DNA of 64,000 nucleotides. Origin: Liolophura sinensis. Its lineage: Eukaryota; Mollusca; Polyplacophora; Chitonida; Chitonidae. A program made the position numbers and the translations under genes. Under the pieces are notes generated by a model, which had not been told where the DNA came from, ran no database searches, and saw only the letters and a program-made list of their open reading frames with translations. Below, one piece after another: positions 1-10,095 of the stretch (within the stretch, counting starts at the first letter, position 1; each line of letters opens with the position of its first letter). The stretch lies in the NCBI RefSeq assembly GCF_032854445.1, contig NC_088305.1, forward strand, positions 19,825,717 through 19,889,716, read 5' to 3'.

Positions 1-1195
1 AATGGTGTGCATTTATAAATTTCAGATCTGGTATGCCTTTGGCCGATCCACCCAGGAAACTCGCATTAAGCACTCGCAATGACTGGGGTAAGGTCAACTG
101 CACGGCCAGTCCGTCTGGGAACTCTGGCATATCTTGTTCGGATGAAAAATCAGTCATACCCAAAGTGTATTCTCGACCTGGACTAACACTGAGGTATTCT
201 AATCTCGCGAAACGAGCCAAGCTAACTAAAGATAAGCCATTAGAGGCGATTGACAGGTAGTTTCCGTTCATTCTAAAACTTTCCACGCACTCCGGATAGC
301 GGAATCCAACCAGGACATCTTTCCCGACGTGGATGAGGGCGTTGTCGCTTAGGTCCAGGTGGCGCACACAAATATCCGCCAGGTGAACCGTGTTATTTCG
401 GGTAAGGATTAAGTTTTCTGGATCCCTGAGGCTCCCAGCGCCGGGGTTGCACCCTGAGATTGTAAGGTAGGTCAAATTATGATGGGTGAGGTCAGCAAGT
501 GCGGAGAGTGCCTTGGTAATCCCGTTGGTCTTTAAACTTAAGCTTGTCAAGAATGGAAAATATCTCAGAGTTCCTGCTTCTAAACCCTGACATAGCAGCA
601 CTAGTGATTCGATCGGTAAACCTGAGAAGTAAGCCAATGTCTCAGGTCTGAGACTACCGCCAGACTCCCAGAAGTTTACGGAAAGGCTTTTAAGTTGTGA
701 CATGCGCATCACCCCTGGACCAAAGGAACCGTCGTCAGGTCCATCAATGCTTAACTCTTTCAACGAGTCAAGGCCACTGAAAATCTCGTTCGGAAAAGGA
801 TGATCTAGCCGTTGGCCTGGAATGTTGTCAGCCATATTTAGGATTTCCAGTTGTTCCAGAGGGTGAAATACTGTGGGAGGGTAGGATTTGTATCCCAGTA
901 GCAGCTGGTTGTTTCCCAGGTTTAGAAAAAGGAGCTGCAACAGCCCTCCGAAAGCTGATGGTTCTAACCTCGTGAGTTTGTTCTGGGACAGATCCAGCGA
1001 GGTTAACGAATTTAAGTTGACGAAGGAGTCATTGGGTATACTTTGCAGACAATTCCAACTCAAATCGAGACTCGCTGTTGTGGGCGAGATGTTTGTCGGT
1101 ACAGTCTGGAGTCCGCGGTGACTGAGATCGACATGGTGACTGTTCTTCGCGGCGCAGTAAAGGACGATTGTCAGCAGCAGGGCAGGAACCTTCAT
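1..1195 (-). CDS. Toll-like receptor, N-terminal part (cut by window edge)
   Basis: This is the 5' part of an intronless Toll-like receptor gene. The ATG is at 1195 on the minus strand and the frame stays open for about 398 codons to the window edge. It starts MKVPALLLTIVLYCAAKNSH, a hydrophobic signal peptide, followed by leucine-rich repeats (for example LTSLDLSQNKLTRLEPSAF). It is closely related to the intact copy at 4726-7164. A net two-codon insertion near residue 123 keeps frame, and single substitutions are scattered throughout. The start matches the other copy, including the flanking 5' sequence. Only ectodomain is visible; the LRR C-terminal cap, membrane segment and TIR domain would lie to the left. 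As a family member it should be a surface or endosomal receptor for microbial ligands. Whether the whole gene is intact cannot be judged here. Confidence 0.88.
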   Translation of the reverse strand, partial: MKVPALLLTIVLYCAAKNSHHVDLSHRGLQTVPTNISPTTASLDLSWNCLQSIPNDSFVNLNSLTSLDLSQNKLTRLEPSAFGGLLQLLFLNLGNNQLLLGYKSYPPTVFHPLEQLEILNMADNIPGQRLDHPFPNEIFSGLDSLKELSIDGPDDGSFGPGVMRMSQLKSLSVNFWESGGSLRPETLAYFSGLPIESLVLLCQGLEAGTLRYFPFLTSLSLKTNGITKALSALADLTHHNLTYLTISGCNPGAGSLRDPENLILTRNNTVHLADICVRHLDLSDNALIHVGKDVLVGFRYPECVESFRMNGNYLSIASNGLSLVSLARFARLEYLSVSPGREYTLGMTDFSSEQDMPEFPDGLAVQLTLPQSLRVLNASFLGGSAKGIPDLKFINAHH

Positions 1196-2308
1196 AACTC
1201 TCTGTCTGCTCTTCGAGAGGCACCTTTCAGAAGAGACTTCTTCTTTTATGGATGAATTGTCCTTTTCTCGTCGTGAAAAACAATGTCATTAAGTGGCTGG
1301 AGATTATCTGCACTAAGAGATGAGTGGATAGCCTATGTATATATATACTTATCCGTCTTAAATATACTGAACCGGATGGTGATCCCATAATTTCTTACAT
1401 GACTTCCTGTTCTGGTGATAAGACTTTTGATAAGAGATTGACACATTTGATAAATACCCCTAAGTGGGGTTAAATACACCCTTTAAGGACTGAAGTAGTG
1501 ATTATGTAAATACAAAATGAGTGCTGTGTGCTATTTATTCACCCACACGATATCGGGTAACACGTACGTTCAAATGTTTGCTCACATGTGGAAGCCCAAA
1601 CGACGGCCAAACTCATGAACCTCTGATTTACCGTCTGTGCTTTTTTTCAAAACTAGTTTTAGTTTGGTACACCTGGCCTTTACGGCTGAAACGTGAACAA
1701 GAATTCGAGGTACCAGTAAATTCGAGGTAATAATTTAACATATATAGACACTGCAAGAAATGACCGATGCCAAATTTTAACTTCTACGAAGGAGTAACAA
1801 GGATCTTAAAGACTCCAAGTAGAAACAAAGTTCCTCCCGGGAATATGTTTGATAGAATTACGTAAGCTCTAATAGATACCGGGTTTACGTGTAATCAGTG
1901 TTATATAACAAATACCGTGAGTCGTAAGCAAACTACTTACGTAGAGTAACAGTGGAATGACAAATTTCACTTTTTACCTCAGTACATATCTTAATTCTTT
2001 CGTACGTATATTTATATCCAAGTTTTCTGCTGAAAAATACCTGCTTAAGTGATGGACTGTCAGACTAATAAAAAAATTTAGAGAAACGAAAAAGACAACC
2101 ATTAGCTAGTCGTGTTGCAATGCAAATTTACGACACGATTTAATAACACCTATGCACGACATATCCTGGCCATTTTAATAATGTAAGTATATCCTCTATA
2201 TGTAAAACACGGACAGTATATATTTCCCAAGAAATGAAAATTGCAGTTATATATATATTTCTGCATGAAAATTGTGTCATATAACACAAAATTACATTGA
2301 TTCACATT

Positions 2309-2567
2309 ATTTATTTGTTTGGTTTGTTTTTTTACGCCACACTCCATTATATTTCAATGATACGACGACAGGCAGCATTATGATGGGAGGAAACAGGGCA
2401 GAACTATCCACGACCCACGACTATCCGCAGGATGCTGTCAGACCTTTCCACTTACGACCGGAGATTAAGCCAGCATCAGCTGCACTTGAACTCACAACCT
2501 CAATGGTGAGTGGCTCTTGGGTCATTGTGCCGCGCTGGCGTGCTAATACCGTCGGCCACAGACGCCC
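2309..2567 (-). mobile_element. tRNA-headed mollusc-type SINE (family 1), near full length
   Basis: Read on the minus strand it runs from a tRNA-like head (gtcggccacagacg end, then the gccgcgctggcg arm and a box-B-like TGAGTTCAAGT segment) through the core (cctcccaccataatgctggc type) to the cggcgtaaaacaccaa type tail followed by an A/T-rich run. The same core recurs more than 20 times in this window, which defines the family internally. Confidence 0.8.
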
Positions 2568-3479
2568 GTGAAACTTATAATGGACATTGAGTTGTCTGTT
2601 TTCGGTTTCGGTTTACGCCAGGTATACATCTGTACAAAATCGTCACAAATCATACAATCAGAGAAATACCTACATACATGTTTCGTCTAATTTTATATTC
2701 CTTCAATATATTTTGTCCATTTTCTATCTTGAGTGTCGGCTGAACTAGAATTTTGACTCGACAGGTCATTTAAAGGGAAAAAGACAGAATGCTTTTTTTA
2801 GTGAGCCTCAAGGAGAAAGGCCTTTAAAACTGTTTCTAAAAGTTTTCTTACATTTTTGTAGATTTCTTCAGAATGTTCCAATTGTAAGGTGGGCTTTATG
2901 AACCATACTGCAATTGACAAGGTATACTCTCACCTCAAATAGGCCCAAGGGTTTTAGTATTTTAAAAAAATACTACCTTTTACTCGGGTGTAAAAAAAGA
3001 GCTATTTCAGTATTAAAACGTGTGTTAGAGTGAATTGTTATTTCAGCAACACCAGCTATATGTAACATAGAAATCAAACATTTAAAAACTCTCTAAAAAA
3101 TTTAAAAAAACACAATAAATGACGGTATTTTTATGTACAGTTTTCAGTGGTCCGTCTCGTTAACCATATTTCATTTCTTTTAAGCTTTCCTTCATTTTAA
3201 TCATATTACCTAAATACAACAATGAAATGTTTTTTCAAAGGATTACTGATAGAAAAGTACTTGGTAGAAAAGTAAAAAAGGATACATAACACAGTATTTT
3301 GATACTTCCGTCTAAATTGAATCTGAAAGTGGCACATCCGTTCACGGTCAATAAAATGTCGAAATATTATACACATACATAGCTCTATGAAAAACATCTC
3401 TAGGTATATCCGATAACAAGTTTGGTAGGTGTTGCTAACACCATAAGTTACGGTAAAAATGTTTGTATGCATCGTTATT

Positions 3480-3640
3480 TATAAACCCAAAGCATAGACA
3501 TAATTATCAACCCAAATCATATATAAGCATACACACCCAAAGCATACATGGGCATACAAACCATGATAAACCCAAAACATATATAGGCATACAAGCCACT
3601 ATCAACCAACAGCATACATAAGCACCCAGCCCTTTATCAC
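3480..3640. repeat. Degenerate tandem repeat, about 45-50 bp units
   Basis: Three to four degenerate units share the motifs aaacccaaagcatac and catatataagcatac. No element boundaries are seen. Confidence 0.55.
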
Positions 3641-4103
3641 GACGATCGACGATGTGAAAGCGAGGGCCAGATTTTACATACAAGGTCAAGGTAAGTCACG
3701 CTTGGTAACAAATGTAAACGGCTATTCAAGGCCCATTCTCAGCACAAATTTGTGGCCAATCGGACCACAATTTACGCCAATGTGTGAACTCGTGTAAGGT
3801 AAAATTATATCTAATGGGACAACTATTCATCAAACCTAAACATCGTCAGGAAAATCAAAATCTTCTTAATAATTGGTAAACACGCACGCCGATTGCTTAC
3901 TTTGAGGAGCGAGAGAATGTACGAAAAATATATTTACAAGGTGTTTGCCTAAAAAAGGTAAAATGTCGAACGCAAACAAATAATACTAGGTCCCTGTTGG
4001 AAGAAACCATGGTTTACTATCTTGTGAGCTTCATGAGGTGCCGTGGTCGTTACAGTCGGCACATAGTTTCGTGGAACAGGAAGAATACACTTCGTTTTTA
4101 CGG

Positions 4104-4396
4104 CTTCGGTAACCTAATAGTGGAGAGACCAAAGATGAAACCCGGGTCGGGTCATACCACATACTTTGAACAATACTTGTTGAGGCCGCGTTTGTCGCTC
4201 AGCACAAAGAGGTTTGGGGTAGGAAGCAGGACTGGTTGGCGTAGTGTCGGTATATTGTAAATCGGTGGGGTGTGTTTTTGACGGCATGACGTTGCATGGT
4301 GAGAAGAAGACACAGTATATGTATACTAATGACTCTACATCGTAATATAACTAACAAATTATTAAGTACGATACGACGTAAAACCCAAACCATACA
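4104..4396 (+). mobile_element. tRNA-headed SINE, family 2 (diverged copy)
   Basis: It shares the body of the copies at 28333-28622 and 44594-44938: cgggtcgggtcatacca, then gaagacacagtatatg, and an end ending in cgatacgacgtaaaaccc. The tRNA-like head is poorly preserved here. The adjacent (CATA)n/(CA)n tract follows its 3' end. Confidence 0.6.
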
Positions 4397-4436
4397 TACA
4401 TATATACATACATACATACATACACACATACACACA

Positions 4437-4489
<53 letters not shown>
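4397..4489. repeat. (CATA)n and (CA)n microsatellite
   Basis: A CATA-rich stretch grades into an almost perfect CA dinucleotide run at 4432-4489. Cys-Val or Thr-His open frames across it come from the repeat and are not genes. Confidence 0.95.
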
Positions 4490-4492
<3 letters not shown>

Positions 4493-4725
4493 CCTGGTTT
4501 TGTTTTAACAAGGATATAAAACTGCAGAAACACGCTGGAGCAAAAACCTCTTCCATGTGAATGTTCACAACCCATGGTATCTCTGTAGTTAAACTCTGTC
4601 AAGATTATCACAATTTTCAACTACATCGATTTAAAGATCAAGGTGGTAACGGTCGGAAGTCGTCTTTCCGTGCCATGAACATTACATACCACACAAAACA
4701 GTAATGCATACAGCCCAAAAACTCT

Positions 4726-7164
4726 TCAGCGAGCCATCCCATCCAGCAGACGGCTCCAGAAGATCCGTTCATCGCCTGGGTCATCCTCGGGCCACACCAG
4801 GAATGTGATGTCTTTCCACAGGCTCAGCAGCGATTTGGACATTTCTGTCACAGGGATTTTTTCCATCATGATCACTATAATGGCGTCTTCACGGCCGTCT
4901 CTCACCATGCGCATGCCCGCCATTTGAACTTCAAATTCACACCATTCACTTTTCATGAAAGCTTTGTTGATCACCAAGATGATTTTCCGGCTGCTGTTCA
5001 TGGCGTCCACAATGCTCTGCTGAATGTTTCCACCGGGGATAAAGTCGCGATCGTGAAGACACAGTGAGAAATCGTTTTCAATTTCCAAAACTTTTCTCAA
5101 ATCGATGCAAGCCCATCGGTAACTGGTGTAGTTGTAAGCCACGAATGCATCATATTTGTATTGCTCGTTGGTCAGCTCTTTATACACAGGGCCCCTCCTA
5201 AATTTTGTAAGAACCCAATATTTTATATTCCATCTGTAACGGTAGGCAAAGATTCCCAGCACAATCACCACGGTGATCAAACAAGAACCAACTATGGAGA
5301 AGGTTAACCAAAATTTGCTGACACAGCTCACGTCCATGTTCTTCAGCTGTGACTGGAGGGCACACATTTTCACCACTGTTCCATTCTGTAGGGTGCACGT
5401 CAGTGAGCAGAGTTCTTCCACAATGGCTGAACCTTCCAACAGCCAGTGCATAGTGTTCAGAGCATTACATGTGCAGATGAATGGGTTATGGCTTAGCGAA
5501 ACTCTGCCAACTCCACCGGTTTGGAGTGGGAGGTCACTGGCCAACCACTTAATTTCTTTACCAGATAAAGACGAAATAATATTGGATGATAAGTCAACGA
5601 ATTTCAGCGAGACTAATCCATAAATAGATTCGGGTAAATGGATCAATTTGTTGTTGGCTAGAATCAAATTTTCCAGGCTCTTGAGTGGTTTGAAAATATC
5701 TAGGTTGAGTGTTACGAAATTATTACTGGATAGATCCAAGGTTCTTAAGTTTACTTGACTTTTGAATATGGCGGCATCCGAGTTCTGCTGCAAGCCTGTA
5801 TTCAATCTACAGTTTTGGGCAACTAACACATCCAGTGATGTAAAATGTGAAAAGAATTTAGGAGACAGAAAACTGCAGTCAAACCCAGATATGTTCAGCA
5901 CTTTCAAGTTCTCCAGTCCAGACATGACAAAGGTACAGCCATCTACATTGTCATATGAGAGATCAAGAACTTGTAAATGGTGTGCATTTATAAATTTCAG
6001 ATCTGATGTGCCATCTATTGCTCCACCCAGGAAACTCGCATTAAGCACTCGCAATGACTGGGGTAAGGTCAACTGCACGGCCAGTCCGTCTCGGAACTTT
6101 GGCATACCTTGTTCCACTGAGAAATGTGTCATACCCAAAGTATATCCTCGACCTGGACTAATATCGAGGTAATCCAATCTGGGGAAACGAAGAAACACCA
6201 AGACAGTGAAAAAATCAGTAGCGATGGCTAGGTAGTTTCCGTTCATTCTAAAACTTTCCACGCACTCCGGATAGCGGAATCCAAACAGGACATCTTTCCC
6301 GATGTGGATGAGCGCGTTGTCGCTTAGGTCCAAGTGACGCACACAAATATCCGCCAGGTGAACCGTGTTATTTCGGGTAAGGATTAAGTTTTCTGGAACC
6401 CTGAGGCTCCCAGTGTTGGGGTTGCACCCTGAGATTGTAAGGTAAGTCAAATTATGATGCCTGAGGCCAGCGAGTGCGGAGAGTGCCTTGGTAATCCCGT
6501 TGGTCTTTAAACTTAAGCTTGTCAAGAATGGAAAATATCTCAGAGTTCCTGCTTCTAAACCCTGACATAGCAGCACTAGTGATTCGATCGGTAAATCTGA
6601 GAAGTAAGCGAATGTCTCAGGTCTGAGACTACCCCCAGACTCCCAGAAGTTTACGGAAAGGCTTTTAAGTTGTGACAGGTTTCTCACCCCTGGGCCAAAG
6701 GAACAGTTCCAAAGTCCATCAATGGTTAAGTCCTTCAACGAGCCAAGGTTGCTAAATATCTCGTCCGGAAATCCTGGCCACTGGTCATAAATGTTGTCAG
6801 CCATATTTAGGATTTCCAGTTTTTCCAGAGGGTGAAATACTGTGGGTGGGTAGGATTTGTATCCCAGTAGCAGTTGATTGTTTCCCAGGTTTAGAAAAAG
6901 GAGCTGCAACAGCCCTCCGAAAGCTGATGGTTCTAACCTCGTGAGTTTGTTCTGGGACAGATCCAGCGAGGTTAACGAATTTAAGTTGACGAAGGAGTCA
7001 TTGGGTATACTTTGCAGAAAATTCCAACTCAAGTTGAGACTCTCTGTTGTGGGCGAGATGTTTGTCGGTACGGTCTGGAGTTCGTGGTGACTGAGATCGA
7101 CATGGTGACTGTTCTTAGCGGCGCAGTAAAGCACGATTGTCAGCAGCAGGGCAGGAGCCTTCAT
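4726..7164 (-). CDS. Toll-like receptor, complete and intronless
   Basis: Single-exon Toll-like receptor of 812 residues, an innate immune type I membrane receptor. In order: signal peptide (about 1-17); leucine-rich repeats to about residue 555 (clear units such as LRTLDLSSNNFVTL); a cysteine-containing LRR C-terminal cap (about 558-617, with NPFICTC); one membrane helix (about 619-643); and a TIR domain from about 669 to the end. TIR landmarks are YDAFVAY (box 1), HDRDFIPGG (BB loop with the usual RD..PG) and a final FW (box 3). One C-terminal cap suggests the single-cysteine-cluster type. The start gives a good signal peptide and is conserved in the neighbouring copy. By family knowledge the TIR would recruit MyD88-type adaptors; the ligand cannot be read from sequence. 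It is one of three related copies in the first 21 kb. Confidence 0.95.
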   Translation of the reverse strand: MKAPALLLTIVLYCAAKNSHHVDLSHHELQTVPTNISPTTESLNLSWNFLQSIPNDSFVNLNSLTSLDLSQNKLTRLEPSAFGGLLQLLFLNLGNNQLLLGYKSYPPTVFHPLEKLEILNMADNIYDQWPGFPDEIFSNLGSLKDLTIDGLWNCSFGPGVRNLSQLKSLSVNFWESGGSLRPETFAYFSDLPIESLVLLCQGLEAGTLRYFPFLTSLSLKTNGITKALSALAGLRHHNLTYLTISGCNPNTGSLRVPENLILTRNNTVHLADICVRHLDLSDNALIHIGKDVLFGFRYPECVESFRMNGNYLAIATDFFTVLVFLRFPRLDYLDISPGRGYTLGMTHFSVEQGMPKFRDGLAVQLTLPQSLRVLNASFLGGAIDGTSDLKFINAHHLQVLDLSYDNVDGCTFVMSGLENLKVLNISGFDCSFLSPKFFSHFTSLDVLVAQNCRLNTGLQQNSDAAIFKSQVNLRTLDLSSNNFVTLNLDIFKPLKSLENLILANNKLIHLPESIYGLVSLKFVDLSSNIISSLSGKEIKWLASDLPLQTGGVGRVSLSHNPFICTCNALNTMHWLLEGSAIVEELCSLTCTLQNGTVVKMCALQSQLKNMDVSCVSKFWLTFSIVGSCLITVVIVLGIFAYRYRWNIKYWVLTKFRRGPVYKELTNEQYKYDAFVAYNYTSYRWACIDLRKVLEIENDFSLCLHDRDFIPGGNIQQSIVDAMNSSRKIILVINKAFMKSEWCEFEVQMAGMRMVRDGREDAIIVIMMEKIPVTEMSKSLLSLWKDITFLVWPEDDPGDERIFWSRLLDGMAR

Positions 7165-7422
7165 AACTCTCTGTCTGCTCTTCGAGAGGCACCTTCAGAA
7201 AAGATTTCTTCTTTTATGGATGAATTGTCCTTATCTCAGTGTTAAGATACAACGATGTCCATACCCTCCTTTCAAATATACTGAACGTGTACGACTGACT
7301 TGAGTCCGCCTGTAAGGAGGGGTAAGGACTGAATGCCTCTAAACCACACATGAATGTCTTGACTGTCTGAAATGCATTGAAGCCAGCTTGAAAAAAGAGT
7401 AAGGTTTATAGTTTGTCAGGCA

Positions 7423-7860
7423 GGCTGAGAGAGAACGATATATAGAGCATTAGTATGAGAGCTGTGTCTATATAGTCTAGTATAGTTTGTCAGACAGGCT
7501 TTATGTAAACCCCATTGCGCTGAAATGGGATACAGCGATCATTTTTCGCATACCTTCCTGTTTTAGAGTTACTCAATCGGTTAATTACATGCATTATATA
7601 AAGGCTGAGAAAGAACGATCTTTATATATAGCATTACTATGAGAGCTGTGTGTATATAGTCTAGTATAGTTTGTCAGACAGGCTTTATGTAAACCCCATT
7701 GCGCTGAAATAGGATACAGCGATCATTTTTCGCATACCTTCCTGTTTTAGAGTTACTCAATCGGTTAATTACATGTATTATATAAAGGCTGAGAAAGAAC
7801 GATCTTTATATATAGCATTACTATGAGAGTTGTGTCTGTATATTCCATGGGCGCGTGCGC
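7423..7860. repeat. Tandem duplication, about 182-bp unit, 2.3 copies
   Basis: Units start near 7423, 7603 and 7787, each beginning ggctgagaaagaacgat and carrying caggctttatgtaaacccc and tcggttaattacatg. Related single copies occur at 16638-16770 (same orientation) and 19325-19420 (opposite orientation), so this is a module of the TLR upstream region that has spread locally. Confidence 0.85.
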
Positions 7861-7874
7861 CAACTTTGTTTAGT

Positions 7875-8047
7875 ACATTACATGTATGTATGTATGTATG
7901 TATGTATGTATGTATGTATGTATGTATGTATGTATGTATGTATGTATGTATGTATATATGTATGTATGAATGAATGATGTATGTATGTATGTATGTATGT
8001 ATGTATGTATGTATGTATGTATGTAGGTAGGTAGGTAGGTAGGTAGG
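7875..8047. repeat. (GTAT)n/(GTAG)n microsatellite, left side of the LINE insertion
   Basis: About 37 tandem TATG units grade into six GTAG units that stop exactly where the LINE 5' sequence begins. The same repeat resumes at 13929, after the LINE tail. Confidence 0.9.
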
Positions 8048-8324
8048 TGAATCCCTGGCTGGCCGTGGAACTAGCCTTTGCGCTCTCAGCCTTTGCGCTC
8101 TCAGCTTTTGTTTAGTCCTACCCAGTCTGAAGGTGGTGTGACATTACGTTCTGTCGCTCTTAGAGGCAGGACGTATTCACTAGCCTCGCTGTAAATAGCC
8201 TGTACATAGTTTAGTGCATTTCCACTTTGTAATATCGTATCTATTTTGCACTCAGCATCCACACTGTTCCAAAAGCATAGTTGTGGTCCTCTTTTTAGGG
8301 TAGTAGTTCTCGCCCTGGCCCACA

Positions 8325-10086
8325 ATGTTGTGGGCAGGGCGAGTAAATAGACCCTTAAGCCTTAAGCTTGTAATACAAGGAGGTGTACAACCGGTTGAAG
8401 TATACAATCGGCTAAAGGAGTTAGTGGGGAGTGGGCCTAATGTCCTAAAGTTACTAATCAATGCTTCTCATTTAACGGGGTAGATTGCCCGATATATGAT
8501 GTGGTGGAGCAAAGGCTCCTGGTTAGATCTCGATGTCCGATCGATGTGCCCGATGACACTATTCGAGGTTTGATGTCCCGGTATGGCACGGTCCATCACG
8601 TCAGCCGGGAACATTACCTTTTTGATAGGTCACGTGAGAATGGTATGCGCCGTATTTACATGAGTGGTGTGACGGAGACCATTCCACAATCAATTTCGGT
8701 TGGGAATTTTAGAATTCCTTTGTGGTACAGAGGTCAGGTCCGTGCCTGTCACATCTGTGATAGCGCAGAACATTTCAAGGCCGACTGTCCTTTAAAGGAT
8801 AAATGCCTCAAGTGTAAACAAGCAGGCCACTTTCAAAAGGACTGCCCGCTGAGCGATGAAAATGACAATGGCGATAATAACGATAACGATTGCAATGATA
8901 ATGATGATGGTGATAAAGATAGTAATGTTTATGAAGTTGAAGGTGACAATAAAGATGAGAATGAAGGTCGAGGAGATGATGATGGTAATTATGGTGAGGG
9001 ACATGGGAATGATATGGAAATTGGGGTTTCTGGCGAGTCTGTTCCTTCCAGTCAACAAAATAAAGGGACTTTGGATAACTCTGCTGCTGACAACGAGGAA
9101 GCTGGAGAGTGGCAAGTTGTCACTAACTCCATGTCCTCCAGCAAAAAGATTCGAAATAAGCGCATTGATGCTACAAATAAGGTCAGGAAGTTAAGCGAAT
9201 GGCCAGTAGTAGGTGGGCCCCAGAGCCTTTGCGAGGCATCTCAGACGTCAAATAGCCCGGAGTGGGTTGTCGGTATGAATCAAAACTCGAATTCCTCCAC
9301 ACCCCCTAGATCGTCAGAAATTTCGAATACTACGCCATCCTGCATTAAGGAGACGCAATCCAGTGGCGTGACGCCCTCCAAAGGTACACTTGGTAAGAGT
9401 CCGTCCTTATGGGGTAGGACGTTCAGCCCTGACCCGTCTACAATGTCACAGTTAGACACTAGAGATATAGCAGATTGCCTTGATCCTCAGGGAAGCTCTC
9501 AGCAATCTGATATGTCTAGGGCTGGTGGAGAATCCAGTATGGAGGAATCTCTTTCGGAAATGGATGCACCCGAAGACTTGCCTGCCTATACCAATGGCAA
9601 GGGTGAGGTCTTGGTACCTGTCTCAACATCCCTGGGGTAGTATTATCGCACATTGCGACGAGACTCTAAAGTTGACAAGGTTAAAAAGCAGAGGAAGTTG
9701 ATAACGTTGTCACAGGAGGATTTTGCTGAGCGTAGGGCAGCGATGTACAAGAAGTCCAGAAAAAAGAGTGAGTGAGTGAGTGCTTAGGGTGCATGTACGT
9801 GTAATGTGCCTTCTTGTTGCAGGACGGATTTCCACCGCTATTTTATTTAGTGCTGCTTCACTGAGACGACTTACCGAAGGCAAGTAAGCCGCCCCGCCCG
9901 AGCCATTATATTGATACCGGTCAACCAGTCGTTGCACTATCCCCTTCATGCTGAACGCCAAAAGTCTTTTAAAGTCTTAGGTGTGACTCGATCAAGGATT
10001 GATCCTGGATCTACCAGTCCCGAAGCGGACGCTCTACCAACTGTGCTATCCGGGCCGGTCCCAGAAAAAAGAAAAAGAATAAATAA
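8325..10086 (+). pseudogene. LINE ORF1, CCHC zinc-knuckle protein, broken
   Basis: Nucleic-acid-binding ORF1 protein of the LINE. A plausible ATG at 8325 begins MLWAGRVNRPLSLKL; an in-frame stop lies 21 bases upstream of it. A one-base loss in a G run near 8477-8480 shifts frame into the long open stretch from 8501 to 9640. Two C-x2-C-x4-H-x4-C knuckles lie near 8746-8840, followed by a very acidic Asp/Asn/Glu-rich tract and a Ser/Thr-rich region. A TAG at 9638 interrupts the frame; beyond it a basic tail (for example VKKQRKLITLSQEDFAERRA) continues in the same frame until a SINE splits it at 9766. The natural stop is the TAA at 10084-10086, ten bases before the ORF2 ATG. Confidence 0.85.
9767..10060 (-). 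mobile_element. tRNA-derived SINE nested in LINE ORF1, with target-site duplication
   Basis: Minus-strand element. Its head at the right end is tRNA-like: TAGCACAGTTGGTAGAGCG (box A) and a box-B-like GGATCAATCC. The centre (9830-9950) is a conserved-looking non-tRNA core, and the left end is a (CACT)n tail. Direct repeats of 11 bp, ccagaaaaaag, flank it at 9756-9766 and 10061-10071, which shows target-primed insertion into the LINE. The tail repeat matches the tail of the host LINE, suggesting this SINE class uses a LINE of that type for mobilisation (inference). Confidence 0.9.
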
Positions 10087-10095
10087 ATATTAATA

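Larger units (their letters stand above)
1196..4725. other. Intergenic spacer between two tandem TLR copies
   Basis: No coding exon is recognised. The first 60 bases mirror the 5' flank of the TLR at 4726-7164, so the duplication includes the immediate upstream region. The rest is AT-rich unique sequence plus two SINE copies (2309-2567 and 4104-4396), a degenerate tandem repeat (3480-3640) and a CA microsatellite. Open frames here are short and have no recognisable domain. Confidence 0.7.
7165..8047. other. Upstream region of the intact TLR, without coding sequence
   Basis: It contains sequence shared in inverted form with the region upstream of the TLR pseudogene (7345-7400 matches 19433-19480 reversed), an approximately 182-bp tandem duplication and a tetranucleotide microsatellite. 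No confident promoter element is assigned. Confidence 0.6.

Noticed and set aside
4199-4620. Cys-Val-rich and Thr-His-rich frames
   Set aside because: They are direct translations of the CA/CATA microsatellite.
8101-8461. Minus-strand frames upstream of LINE ORF1
   Set aside because: They are antisense to the LINE leader and ORF1 start, with no domain.
8500-9640. CCHC zinc knuckles as a sign of a retroviral or LTR-element gag
   Set aside because: The downstream endonuclease-RT-RNase H order, absence of LTRs, protease or integrase, and the (CACT)n tail identify a LINE.
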